NCBI GenBank assembly: GCA_021779775.1
Contig: JAJYAB010000018.1
Coordinates: forward strand, 1-13,383
DNA length: 13,383 nucleotides
From: Actinomycetes bacterium
GTDB lineage: Bacteria > Actinomycetota > Acidimicrobiia > Acidimicrobiales > UBA8190
Reading direction: 5' to 3'
Shown here: piece by piece, positions 1 through 6,196 of the stretch
Position numbering within the stretch: the first letter of the stretch is position 1
How the letters are laid out: each line of letters starts with the position of its first letter
Made by a program: the position numbers and the translations under genes
Notes under the pieces: model-generated
Databases searched by the model: none
Told to the model about the DNA's origin: nothing
What the model saw: the letters and a program-made list of their open reading frames with translations, nothing else

Positions 1-2
1 GC

Positions 3-1775
3 GGCTCGGGCGCCGGCGTCAACCTGTCGAGGATCCGGGCGTCGGTCGAGCGTCTGAAGGGTGGAGGCACGGCGTCGGGGCCCGTGTCCTTCATGCGGGG
101 CGCCGACGCGTCGGCCGGCACCATCAAGTCCGGAGGCAAGACGCGCCGGGCGGCGAAGATGGTCATCCTCGATGCCGACCATCCCGATATCGCCGACTTC
201 GTCTGGTGCAAGGCGCTCGAGGAACGTAAGGCCCGTGTCCTGCGCGACGCCGGGTTCGACATGGACCTCGACGGCAGCGACTCGTTCTCCATCCAGTACC
301 AGAACGCCAACAACTCGGTGCGCGTCACCGACGCCTTCATGCAGGCCGTGCTGGACGACGCCGACTGGGCGCTGACCGCCCGCATCTCGGGCGAGCCGGT
401 CCAGACGGTACGGGCCCGCGACCTGTTCCGTCAGATTTCCCATGCAGCATGGGAGTGCGCCGATCCCGGCATGCAGTTCGACACCACCATCAACCGGTGG
501 CACACCACGCCGAAGGCGGGCCGGATCAACGGGAGCAACCCGTGCTCGGAGTACATGCACCTCGACAACTCGGCGTGCAACCTGGCGTCGATCAACCTGC
601 TGCGGTTCCTGAACGACGACGGCAGCTTCGACGTGGCCGGGTTCTCTGCGGCGGTCGAGGTCGTCTTCACGGCTCAGGAGATCCTCGTCGGCAACGCCGA
701 CTACCCGACGCCGAAGATCGCCGAGAACAGCCGTCGCTACCGCCAGCTGGGCATCGGCTTCGCCAACCTGGGCGCCCTGCTCATGGCCCAGGGCATGGCC
801 TACGACTCCGACGCGGGTCGCGCCTGGGCGGCGGCGATCACCGCTCTGCTCACCGGCCGGGCCTATGCCACCTCGGCGCGCACGGCGGCGCGCATGGGGC
901 CGTTCGCCGGGTACCACGACGACGCGGAGGCCATGTTGCAGGTGTTGCGCATGCACCGGGCCGAGGCGGCCAACATCGACGAGGAGCTCGTGCCGCCCGA
1001 GCTGCTTTCCGCTGCCCAGGAGTCCTGGGACGAGGCGGTCGAGCTCGGGGAGATCCACGGCACCCGTAACGCCCAGGCCTCGGTGCTGGCACCCACGGGA
1101 ACCATCGGGCTCCTGATGGACTGCGACACCACCGGGATCGAGCCGGACCTGGGACTGGTGAAGACGAAGAAGCTGGTCGGCGGGGGCACGATGTCGATCG
1201 TCAACCAGACGGTGCCGCGGGCCCTGGCCCGCCTCGGGTACGCGCCCGAGCAGGTCGAGGACATCGTCTCCTACATCGACCGGAACATGTCGATCGTCGG
1301 GGCGCCGCACCTGGCGGCCGACCACCTCCCGGTGTTCGCCTGCTCGATGGGGGACAACACGATCCACTACCTCGGCCATGTGCGGATGATGGCTGCCGTG
1401 CAGCCCTTCATCAGCGGCGCCATCAGCAAGACGGTCAACCTGCCGGAGGACGTCACCGTCGAGGATGTCGAGCAGCTCCACATCGACGCCTGGAAGATGG
1501 GTCTGAAGGCGGTTGCCATCTACCGCGACAACTGTAAGGTCGCCCAGCCCCTCTCCACGACCAAGAAGGGCGGGACATCCGAGGGGGGTGACACCGCACC
1601 GGCCGGGTCGGAGGCCGAGGCGAGGGACCGGCAGATGGCCGGCCGGATCGCCGAGCTCGAAGCGGCGCTGGCGTCGGTCCGCCGGCAGCAGCCGCTGGTC
1701 GTCGGTGCCGTGCGTGAGCGACTGCCCCGCCGCCGGAGGTCGAGCACCTTCTCGTTCCGGGTGGCGGACTGCTAG
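3..1775 (+). CDS. nrdJ: Vitamin B12-dependent ribonucleotide reductase (class II, NrdJ), 5'-partial, ended early by an in-frame TAG
   Basis: Reduces ribonucleotides to deoxyribonucleotides using adenosylcobalamin to create a cysteine thiyl radical; acts in the cytoplasm. The frame is open from base 3, so the true start is left of the window and the ATG at 84 is internal. The N-terminal effector/ATP-cone part and the start of the barrel are therefore missing. The finger-loop motif NPCSE is visible, with the radical cysteine codon at 543-545. Eleven residues on, in SACNLASINLL, is the second redox cysteine (codon 576-578), the same spacing as C322/C333 of the Thermotoga enzyme. Further conserved stretches include LAPTGTIGLLMDCDTTGIEP and the segment before FSFRVADC. 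The frame stops at TAG 1773-1775, inside a domain that is normally continuous, and conserved sequence resumes in the same frame directly after it. Family assignment is secure. Whether the locus still makes active enzyme is open. Confidence 0.93.
   Translation, partial: GSGAGVNLSRIRASVERLKGGGTASGPVSFMRGADASAGTIKSGGKTRRAAKMVILDADHPDIADFVWCKALEERKARVLRDAGFDMDLDGSDSFSIQYQNANNSVRVTDAFMQAVLDDADWALTARISGEPVQTVRARDLFRQISHAAWECADPGMQFDTTINRWHTTPKAGRINGSNPCSEYMHLDNSACNLASINLLRFLNDDGSFDVAGFSAAVEVVFTAQEILVGNADYPTPKIAENSRRYRQLGIGFANLGALLMAQGMAYDSDAGRAWAAAITALLTGRAYATSARTAARMGPFAGYHDDAEAMLQVLRMHRAEAANIDEELVPPELLSAAQESWDEAVELGEIHGTRNAQASVLAPTGTIGLLMDCDTTGIEPDLGLVKTKKLVGGGTMSIVNQTVPRALARLGYAPEQVEDIVSYIDRNMSIVGAPHLAADHLPVFACSMGDNTIHYLGHVRMMAAVQPFISGAISKTVNLPEDVTVEDVEQLHIDAWKMGLKAVAIYRDNCKVAQPLSTTKKGGTSEGGDTAPAGSEAEARDRQMAGRIAELEAALASVRRQQPLVVGAVRERLPRRRRSSTFSFRVADC
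1773..1775 (+). other. In-frame amber (TAG) codon interrupting nrdJ
   Basis: The codon lies between ADC and GYVTVGEYEDG in one uninterrupted reading frame. From memory, the Streptomyces protein has an acidic residue here (...AEGYMT...), so GAG or AAG to TAG would be a single base change. No frameshift or deletion accompanies it. It could be a recent nonsense mutation, a sequencing or assembly error, or a readthrough site; the sequence alone does not decide. Confidence 0.85.
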
Positions 1776-2384
1776 GGGTACGTCACCGTCGGCGAGTACG
1801 AGGACGGCCGGCCCGGCGAGGCCTTCGTGAAGGTGTCGAAGCAGGGATCGACGCTCGCCGGCATCATGGACGCCTTCTCCATCTCCCTCAGCCTCGGGCT
1901 GCAGCACGGGGTTCCGCTGGCCACCTTCGTCCGGAAGTACACCAACATGCGGTTCGAGCCGGCGGGGATCACCGACGACCCCGATCTGCGGATCGCCACC
2001 AGCATCCTCGACTACATCTTCCGCCGCCTCGCGCTCGACTACATGACGAGGACCGAGCGCGAGGAGCTGGGCGTGCTGTCGACCGCCGAGCGGATGCAGC
2101 CCACCCTGCCCGGGGTGGCGGAGGCGGCGACGCCGGAGCAGGACCTGGTGGAGGATGCCGACGTCGGGCTGGTGCCGCCGAGCGGGCTGCAGGACCGGAT
2201 CATCGCCGCGCCGGCCACAGTGCCCCGACCGGCAGCTCCCGGCCGGACCGGAGCGGCGGGGGGACCGGTCGCCCGGCCCGAACAGCGCGACGCCCCGCTG
2301 TGCTACCAGTGCGGCATGGTCATGCAGCGGGCCGGCTCCTGCTACGTCTGCTCCAGCTGCGGCACGACCAGCGGCTGCTCATGA
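1776..2384 (+). CDS. nrdJ: NrdJ C-terminal part (downstream of the TAG), with cysteine-rich redox tail
   Basis: These 202 codons are in the same frame as the upstream nrdJ part. They contain the usual end of the class II reductase: KQGSTLAGIMDAF, then TNMRFEPAGITDDPD and DYIFRRLALDY, a variable Pro/Ala-rich linker, and a terminal cysteine cluster (CYQC, CYVC, SSCG, ending SGCS). That cluster is the disulfide-relay/zinc-ribbon-like tail known to re-reduce the active-site cysteines, and the ending matches the Streptomyces NrdJ terminus as I remember it. No good independent start exists: a GTG at 1827 has only a weak purine stretch upstream, and starting there would drop conserved residues. So this segment probably needs readthrough, or is a fragment. 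Codon use stays GC3-rich and no second lesion is seen, so any inactivation would be recent. Confidence 0.85.
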   Translation, partial: GYVTVGEYEDGRPGEAFVKVSKQGSTLAGIMDAFSISLSLGLQHGVPLATFVRKYTNMRFEPAGITDDPDLRIATSILDYIFRRLALDYMTRTEREELGVLSTAERMQPTLPGVAEAATPEQDLVEDADVGLVPPSGLQDRIIAAPATVPRPAAPGRTGAAGGPVARPEQRDAPLCYQCGMVMQRAGSCYVCSSCGTTSGCS

Positions 2385-2386
2385 TG

Positions 2387-3108
2387 TGAGTTTTGCGCTT
2401 GTCCCGCAAGATCGCCGAGCTCGAGCAGCGGTTGAACCAGGGGTCGAAGAACTCGTCGCTCCCGCCGTCGAGCGACTCGCCGAGACAGCAGGCCGAAGCG
2501 ACCAAGACGCGCGCCGACCGTCGGGCTGAGGCCAAGGCGAAACGAAAGAATGAGGTCAAGCGGCGCCGGGGCAAGGTGGCCGTGGCCGTCTCGAGGTCGC
2601 CGACGTCTCCGTGCACGAACGACGCCAGGTGTTCGACACTCCGGACCCGATCATCTTGTCCACCGAGCACCGCTCGATTCGAAAGCGCTGCACGTGCGGC
2701 AAGCTGAACGCCGGGACGTTTCCGAAAGAGGCGACCGCGCCGGCCAGCTACGGGCCCAACGTCCGTGCTGGGGCGCTCTACCTGCTCTTCGGTCAGCACC
2801 TCTCGGTGGAGAGGACCGCCGACGCGATGTCGACCATGCTCGGTGCTCAGGTGTCGACGGGGTTCGTCGCCTCCTTGGCGAAAGAGGCCGCCGGCGGGCT
2901 CACCTCGTTCATCGACGTCATCCGGCGTCGTCTCACGTCCAGCTTTCTCGTCCACGCTGATGAGACCTCTGACCAGGTGCGGACAGACAAATGGTGGTTC
3001 CACGTGGTCTCGAACGAGCTGTACACCTACCTCTTCGCCAGTCCCACCCGGGCCAAGTCCGCCCCCGACGAAGTCGGGGTCCTCCCCGAGTTCGCTGGGG
3101 TGATGGTG
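2387..3108 (+). mobile_element. IS66-family insertion sequence remnant, truncated at both ends
   Basis: Transposase homology begins almost immediately after the nrdJ stop (TGA 2382-2384), without the usual 5' leader or the first couple of dozen residues. It ends abruptly near 3108, where DUF429 sequence starts. I see no terminal inverted repeats and no flanking target duplication. The left edge is therefore a truncation rather than an intact IS end, and the element cannot move by itself. The exact left boundary is uncertain by about ten bases. Confidence 0.75.
2393..3108 (+). pseudogene. IS66-family transposase, frameshifted and 3'-truncated
   Basis: The N-terminal part is in frame 2 (from TTG 2393): a leucine/charge-rich helix (RKIAELEQRL) and the IS66 hallmark GSKNSSLPPSSDSP, then a basic stretch ending KRRRGK. 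Homology then moves to frame 1 at about 2560-2580 and continues as ADVSVHERRQVFDTPDP, the RCTCGK zinc-ribbon-like piece, PKEATAPASYGPNVRA and the catalytic-core start VHADET (first catalytic Asp codon 2959-2961). It continues to GVLPEFAGVMV, where IS66 proteins normally go on to the second catalytic Asp. Here the sequence changes to an unrelated gene, so the remaining catalytic residues are lost. Frame 1 itself stays open to 3228, giving a meaningless chimeric tail. Family assignment is firm and the protein should be inactive. Confidence 0.85.
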
Positions 3109-3632
3109 TGGACATGCCCATCGGGCTCCCGCCGGCGGGGGAGCGCCGTCCCGCCGACATCGTGGCCCGGGCCTTCGTCGGTCCCCGGTCCAGCTCCGTG
3201 TTCCCCACGCCACCCCTCGAGCTCCTGACGTGCGCCTCAGCGGCAGCAGCCAACACGCTGGCCCGAGAACATGGCTGGCCCGGTATCTCCGCCCAGGCAT
3301 TCGGGTTGAAGAAGCAGATCCTCGCGGTCGAGGAGGTAGCGGCCGGCGATGAACGGGTCTGGGAGGTCCACCCCGAGGTGTCCTTCGCCGAGGCCAACGG
3401 CCGGGTGCCTCTGGCGTGGTCCAAGTTCAGCTGGAGCGGTGCCGCACTTCGCCGCCGCATCCTGGAGTCGCACGGCATCGCACTGCCCGACGACTTGGGA
3501 CCCGCCGGTCAAGCCGACGTCCCCGACGTACTGGATGCCACCATCGCCGCCTGGTCGGCCCATCGCATCGGCAGTGGCGTGCGGGAGTCGCTTCCCGCAG
3601 GTGCCGAACGTATCGGGGCCATCTGGCGGTAG
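3108..3632 (+). pseudogene. DUF429 family protein (predicted RNase H-like nuclease), 5'-truncated by the IS remnant
   Basis: From VDMPIGLP onward the frame matches the C-terminal two thirds of DUF429/COG4923 proteins. Visible stretches are the VDMPIG strand with its acidic residue, SSVFPTPP, EHGWPGISAQAF, the conserved WEVHPEVSF, and the closing DVPDVLDATIAAWSAHRIGSG. The first 60 or so residues, which hold the first beta-hairpin and an active-site Asp in RNase H-like folds, are missing. The junction with the IS66 transposase falls near 3105-3110. An ATG at 3114 sits about ten bases after GGGGTGA (3097-3103), so a roughly 172-residue fragment could be translated, but it would lack part of the predicted active site. 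The biochemical role of DUF429 is only predicted. I call it a remnant, most likely made by IS66 insertion followed by deletion. Confidence 0.75.
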
Positions 3633-3717
3633 ACATGAGCATCCACCCTGGACGGCGGGGCCACCTCAACACTGGCCGGTTGTCGCCACCCAGCGTGGGT
3701 TTGGTTGCAGGAATGTC

Positions 3718-3745
3718 TTGCAAGTCTGCACAGACTTGGTACAAT
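3718..3745 (+). promoter_or_regulatory. Promoter of the toxin-antitoxin operon; leaderless start likely
   Basis: A -35-like TTGCAA (3718-3723) and a near-consensus -10 TACAAT (3740-3745) are separated by 16 bp. The ATG of the antitoxin begins at 3753, only seven bases after the -10 box. Transcription should therefore start at or next to the A of the start codon, giving a leaderless mRNA as is common in actinobacteria. No usable Shine-Dalgarno fits: GAGG at 3748-3751 is one base from the ATG. Confidence 0.65.
3721..3738. promoter_or_regulatory. Perfect palindrome between the -35 and -10 boxes, candidate antitoxin operator
   Basis: CAAGTCTG (3721-3728) and CAGACTTG (3731-3738) are exact reverse complements separated by CA. 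The site fills the promoter spacer, where a bound antitoxin or toxin-antitoxin complex would block RNA polymerase. Autorepression at such palindromes is standard for type II toxin-antitoxin operons. The operator role here is inferred from position and symmetry. Confidence 0.6.
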
Positions 3746-3752
3746 CTGAGGC

Positions 3753-4070
3753 ATGACCACTTCCACCGAGCCGCTGCGGGTACCGATCAACGTCGCCGCC
3801 GAACGGGGCGTGTCATGGCTGAACGAGCAGGCGAGTGAGCGGAGGATCGTCCTCACGCGATTCGGGAAGAGCGCCTCGGTGGTCGACTCGGCTGCGCGCC
3901 TGGACGACACGGTGGCTCGGGTCGACGCAGCTGCCAGTGCGGTGGTGGAGTCGTTCTGCGACCTTGCCGGGGCCCGGACGACGAGGCACTCGCTGGAGGA
4001 AGTCTGCGAGCGTCTCGGACTTGACGTGGCCAAGGTCCGCAAGCGGTCGGCACAGCTCGCCGGGAACTAA
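3753..4070 (+). CDS. Phd/YefM-like antitoxin of a type II toxin-antitoxin system
   Basis: 105 residues. Residues about 9-50 (VPINVAAERGVSWLNEQ, then RRIVLTRFGKSASVVDSA) look like the beta-alpha-beta fold of Phd/YefM antitoxins, where a helix is followed by a strand and a turn reading 'RFGKSASVV'. The middle is alanine/valine-rich and probably helical. Residues about 80-103 (SLEEVCERLGLDVAKVRKRS) resemble a helix-turn-helix. The start ATG is set by the promoter immediately upstream. The stop TAA (4068-4070) is two bases before the GTG of the toxin gene, so the two are co-transcribed and probably translationally coupled. Expected role: neutralise the neighbouring RelE-like toxin and repress the operon at the palindrome in its promoter. 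The pairing, gene order and sizes fit well; the exact antitoxin family is my reading from sequence pattern alone. Confidence 0.65.
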   Translation: MTTSTEPLRVPINVAAERGVSWLNEQASERRIVLTRFGKSASVVDSAARLDDTVARVDAAASAVVESFCDLAGARTTRHSLEEVCERLGLDVAKVRKRSAQLAGN

Positions 4071-4072
4071 GG

Positions 4073-4804
4073 GTGCGCCGGGGAGACCGGTTCCCCGGCG
4101 ATCAGGCCGAGGTCGTCTTCGCGGACGAGCTCGTCGAACAGCTTGGTGACCTCACGGAAGCGGAGCGTCTGGACGTCCTCGCCGAAGTTGTGCGCCTCTG
4201 TGACGATCCGGCCGGCAAGCACCCCTTGAAGGCTCTACTAGCGGGGTGGAATACCCTCGACGTGAACGCTGGACACCGCCGGGTGGTGTACAAGGCTTTC
4301 GTGGTTGATGGATGCGGGCTGATCGAGGTGCTGTGCCTGGGCCCCCGGTCGGAGAACGAGGTGTACGACATCGCCACGGGCCTGGTGGACTCCGGCCTGC
4401 TCACGGCCGACGAGGCAACCGCACTGTGGGACGCACTTGCGCTGCTGGGCATCGTCGAAGAAGAGGTGGGACTGGACGGCTGGGACTACGCACCGCCGCC
4501 GGCACCCGAGGGGATGATCCGCACTGCGGTCGCAGCTGGGCTGCTCAACGAAGAAGTAGCTCAGCTTCTGTCGTTGCCTGAGCTCCAAGCGGCGTTGGAG
4601 CATGGGTGGGACAGCGGCGGCCCTGATCCAGAGGCTGCATTGGTGGCGGCTCTCGAGGTGGCCCGGGTCCGAGGTCGCCGGGGTGGCGAAGGTCGGGCCA
4701 TCGTCGAGTCCCGGGGGACCCCCAGGTGTGGTGCCCAGATGCCCCGAGCGGCGGCAAGGTGCATCCGCAGGCTCGATCACCCGGGACCGCACCGGGCCCG
4801 GTGA
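4073..4804 (+). CDS. RelE/ParE-like toxin with a long C-terminal extension
   Basis: 243 residues from GTG 4073, roughly twice the usual RelE length of 85-110. Residues about 12-103 have the RelE/ParE pattern: an N-terminal strand and helix pair (VVFADELVEQLGDL), then LKALLAGWNTLDV, the core strands GHRRVVYKAF and LIEVLCLGPRSENEVYDIA. Proteins of this family usually cleave mRNA on the ribosome or poison gyrase. Beyond the fold there is an acidic, helical region (about 107-195) with two loosely similar GLL...E segments, then a basic linker. A tail follows with C219, C230, H236 and H240 in a CG-x-x-MPR...C...H-x3-H arrangement that could bind metal. Coupled to the antitoxin by a two-base gap. 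The function of the extension is unknown to me. It might be a second domain, an extra antitoxin contact, or a fused piece of another gene. Confidence 0.65.
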   Translation: MRRGDRFPGDQAEVVFADELVEQLGDLTEAERLDVLAEVVRLCDDPAGKHPLKALLAGWNTLDVNAGHRRVVYKAFVVDGCGLIEVLCLGPRSENEVYDIATGLVDSGLLTADEATALWDALALLGIVEEEVGLDGWDYAPPPAPEGMIRTAVAAGLLNEEVAQLLSLPELQAALEHGWDSGGPDPEAALVAALEVARVRGRRGGEGRAIVESRGTPRCGAQMPRAAARCIRRLDHPGPHRAR

Positions 4805-4824
4805 GCGCCGCAGGCGCCGAACAT

Positions 4825-4860
4825 CGCTATGGAGCTGGCGGTGGTCTGATAGCCATAGCG
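4825..4860. other. Hairpin-forming inverted repeat after the toxin gene
   Basis: CGCTATGG (4825-4832) and CCATAGCG (4853-4860) are perfect complements around a 20-base loop, about 20 bp after the toxin stop. A smaller GCGCC/GGCGC hairpin lies at 4805-4817. There is no T-run, so this is not a classical intrinsic terminator. It could be an mRNA 3' end structure or a protein-binding site. Confidence 0.35.
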
Positions 4861-4861
4861 G

Positions 4862-5269
4862 ATGCAGCCGCTGTGCGCCCCGGACGAGCATGCACGTGAG
4901 CTGGCGGCATCTGGGTTCCGACCCACCGAGTTGAGCGCCTCCGAGCGTGCCGAGCACCGAGCACGAGGACCCGGGCTCGAGGTATCGAGCGACGTGTTGC
5001 AGAGGTGGGAACTGCGGAGGCCTTGGGTCGTGGGCTACCTCGATGGAACGACGGCCGGATGGACTCTTACCCCTGTTGTCTGGGGCCGCATCAGGCAATC
5101 GGCGGGTGGGGACGCAGCATGGGCATCACGTGCCGCGGTCGCCGAGGTTGAGTGGCGCATCAGCCGGTTGTCCACGCTGCGTGCGCTCATGCGCTCGTTC
5201 GCTCGTGCGCTCGTCCACGGCGCGTGCGCTCGTGTGGTCGGGTGCCCGGTGCGCTTGTCGGGAGCGTAG
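4862..5269 (+). CDS. Doubtful small ORF, unrecognised 135-residue protein
   Basis: The ATG at 4862 directly follows the inverted repeat and lacks a clear Shine-Dalgarno. The first hundred residues have a plausible amino-acid balance, with stretches such as LQRWELRRPWVVGYLDG and GWTLTPVVWGRI. The last third is cysteine/arginine-rich and crosses an 8-bp tandem repeat (5182-5213) whose unit is not a multiple of three. Third-position GC is visibly lower than in the flanking core genes. I recognise no family. It may be a small accessory gene, the decayed 3' end of something, or chance. The rest of 4805-5296 shows no better candidate on either strand. Confidence 0.25.
   Translation: MQPLCAPDEHARELAASGFRPTELSASERAEHRARGPGLEVSSDVLQRWELRRPWVVGYLDGTTAGWTLTPVVWGRIRQSAGGDAAWASRAAVAEVEWRISRLSTLRALMRSFARALVHGACARVVGCPVRLSGA
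5182..5213. repeat. Four tandem 8-bp units of TGCGCTCG type
   Basis: Units TGCGCTCA, TGCGCTCG, TTCGCTCG and TGCGCTCG lie head to tail, and a fifth copy sits at 5225-5232 after an 11-base gap. The 8-bp period would shift a reading frame on each copy change, which speaks against strong coding constraint here. Confidence 0.6.
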
Positions 5270-5296
5270 AGCCGGCCGGGCCATCCTCCGGCGGCT

Positions 5297-6082
5297 TCAC
5301 TGCGCCGGGCGCCCACCGACCACGGGGAGCGGACCGGCGGCGCGGCGGCTCCCGTCGGTCCGGACCACGTAGCCGCTGGCCCCGTCGACGGCGGTCACGA
5401 ACGACAGCCCGCCTTCTCCGGCAGCGAACAAGGCGGTGGCCATCGCATCGGCCAGCCCGAGATCCGATGTGACCACGGTGGCCGACTGCAGCGTGGGCAG
5501 CACCGCCCGGCCGGTGAAGGGGTCGTAGACATGGTCTCCTCGCTCGTACGTGCCAGAGGTCGCCACCGCTCCGCCGGCGATCTCGAGGACCCGGATGACC
5601 TTGCCCGGGTGCTGTGGGTCCTGGATCCCGACCATCCAGGCATGCCCAGGCTCCGGGCCCCCGTAGCAGGCGATGTCGCCACCGGCGTTCACCATGGCAG
5701 CGGGGAGGCCGGCGCTCCGGATGGCGTCGCATGCCCGCTGCGCCGCCCAACCCTTGACCAGACCGGTGAGGTCGAGCCCACCGGGAGCGGCCCAGGGGTC
5801 GAACCAGCCTTCGGTGCGCTGGCGTGCGTCGGCGCACCGCTGGAGGACCTCGCCGACCTCGGGCGGGCACTCCCGCACCGTCAGCGCGCCGCGGCGTAAT
5901 CGGCTGGCCACGGTGTCGGGCTTCCACAGGCTGAAGACCTCGTCTGCTTCGTGCAGCATGCCGCAGCCTGCTGCCACAGCGGCACGGGCTGCTGCGGCAT
6001 GCTGGTCTCCGGCTTCGTGGCGGACGTCGAAGGACACGACGGTGCCCATGACCGGTTCAGCGTGACGGAAGGTCGTCCACAT
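5297..6082 (-). CDS. apbE: FAD:protein FMN transferase (ApbE family)
   Basis: 261 residues. ApbE attaches FMN from FAD to a threonine of target flavoproteins, with Mg2+ as cofactor. The order of motifs is typical: VMGT near residue 11, a flavin-pocket region with GWFDPW (92-97), DLTGLVKGWA (104-113, usually DLGGIAKGYA), VNAGGDI (131-137), SGTYERGDHVYDPFTGR (176-192), and the metal-binding TSDLGLADAMATALF (205-219). Length is slightly short for the family. No signal peptide or lipobox is seen, unlike many Gram-negative ApbE lipoproteins, so a cytoplasmic location is likely, though a missed upstream start is possible. ATG at 6080-6082 is preceded on the same strand by GGGGGA four bases away. 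It lies downstream of the htrA-like gene on the same strand with a 106-bp gap containing a tandem repeat. The flavinylation target is not in the window. Confidence 0.88.
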   Translation of the reverse strand: MWTTFRHAEPVMGTVVSFDVRHEAGDQHAAAARAAVAAGCGMLHEADEVFSLWKPDTVASRLRRGALTVRECPPEVGEVLQRCADARQRTEGWFDPWAAPGGLDLTGLVKGWAAQRACDAIRSAGLPAAMVNAGGDIACYGGPEPGHAWMVGIQDPQHPGKVIRVLEIAGGAVATSGTYERGDHVYDPFTGRAVLPTLQSATVVTSDLGLADAMATALFAAGEGGLSFVTAVDGASGYVVRTDGSRRAAGPLPVVGGRPAQ

Positions 6083-6140
6083 ACGTCCCCCAGCCTGCCG
6101 CGCCGCCGGACCGGGGAGAGGGAGCCCCGGGCCGACGGCG

Positions 6141-6196
6141 CGGCAGTCCTCCGGTGGCAGTCACGCGGCGGCAGTCCTCCGGTGGCAGTCACGCGG
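6141..6196. repeat. Two perfect tandem copies of a 28-bp unit spanning the htrA stop codon
   Basis: The unit begins CGGCAGTCCTCCGGTGGCAG; copies are 6141-6168 and 6169-6196 with no mismatch. The second copy contains the stop codon of the protease gene (TCA at 6189-6191 on the + strand). The first copy repeats that stop context downstream of it, in the gap before apbE. Read on the minus strand, each copy contains GGAGG, a Shine-Dalgarno-like core, but no suitable gene start follows. Probably a recent slippage duplication. Confidence 0.85.

Noticed and set aside
84..86. ATG 84 as the start of nrdJ
   Set aside because: The frame is open and conserved from base 3 (GSGAGVNLSRIRASVERLKG), so the true start is outside the window.
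2320..3300. 326-residue minus-strand frame over the IS66/DUF429 region
   Set aside because: Overlaps clear transposase and DUF429 homology on the + strand and shows no recognisable domain.
3633..3717. Intrinsic terminator after the DUF429 remnant
   Set aside because: No GC-rich stem followed by a T-run was found in this gap.
4238..5098. 286-residue minus-strand frame opposite the toxin gene
   Set aside because: No recognisable motif; the + strand toxin is coupled to an antitoxin and a promoter.
5182..5232. Possible CRISPR-like array
   Set aside because: Units are 8 bp and adjoining, without spacers; simple tandem repeats.
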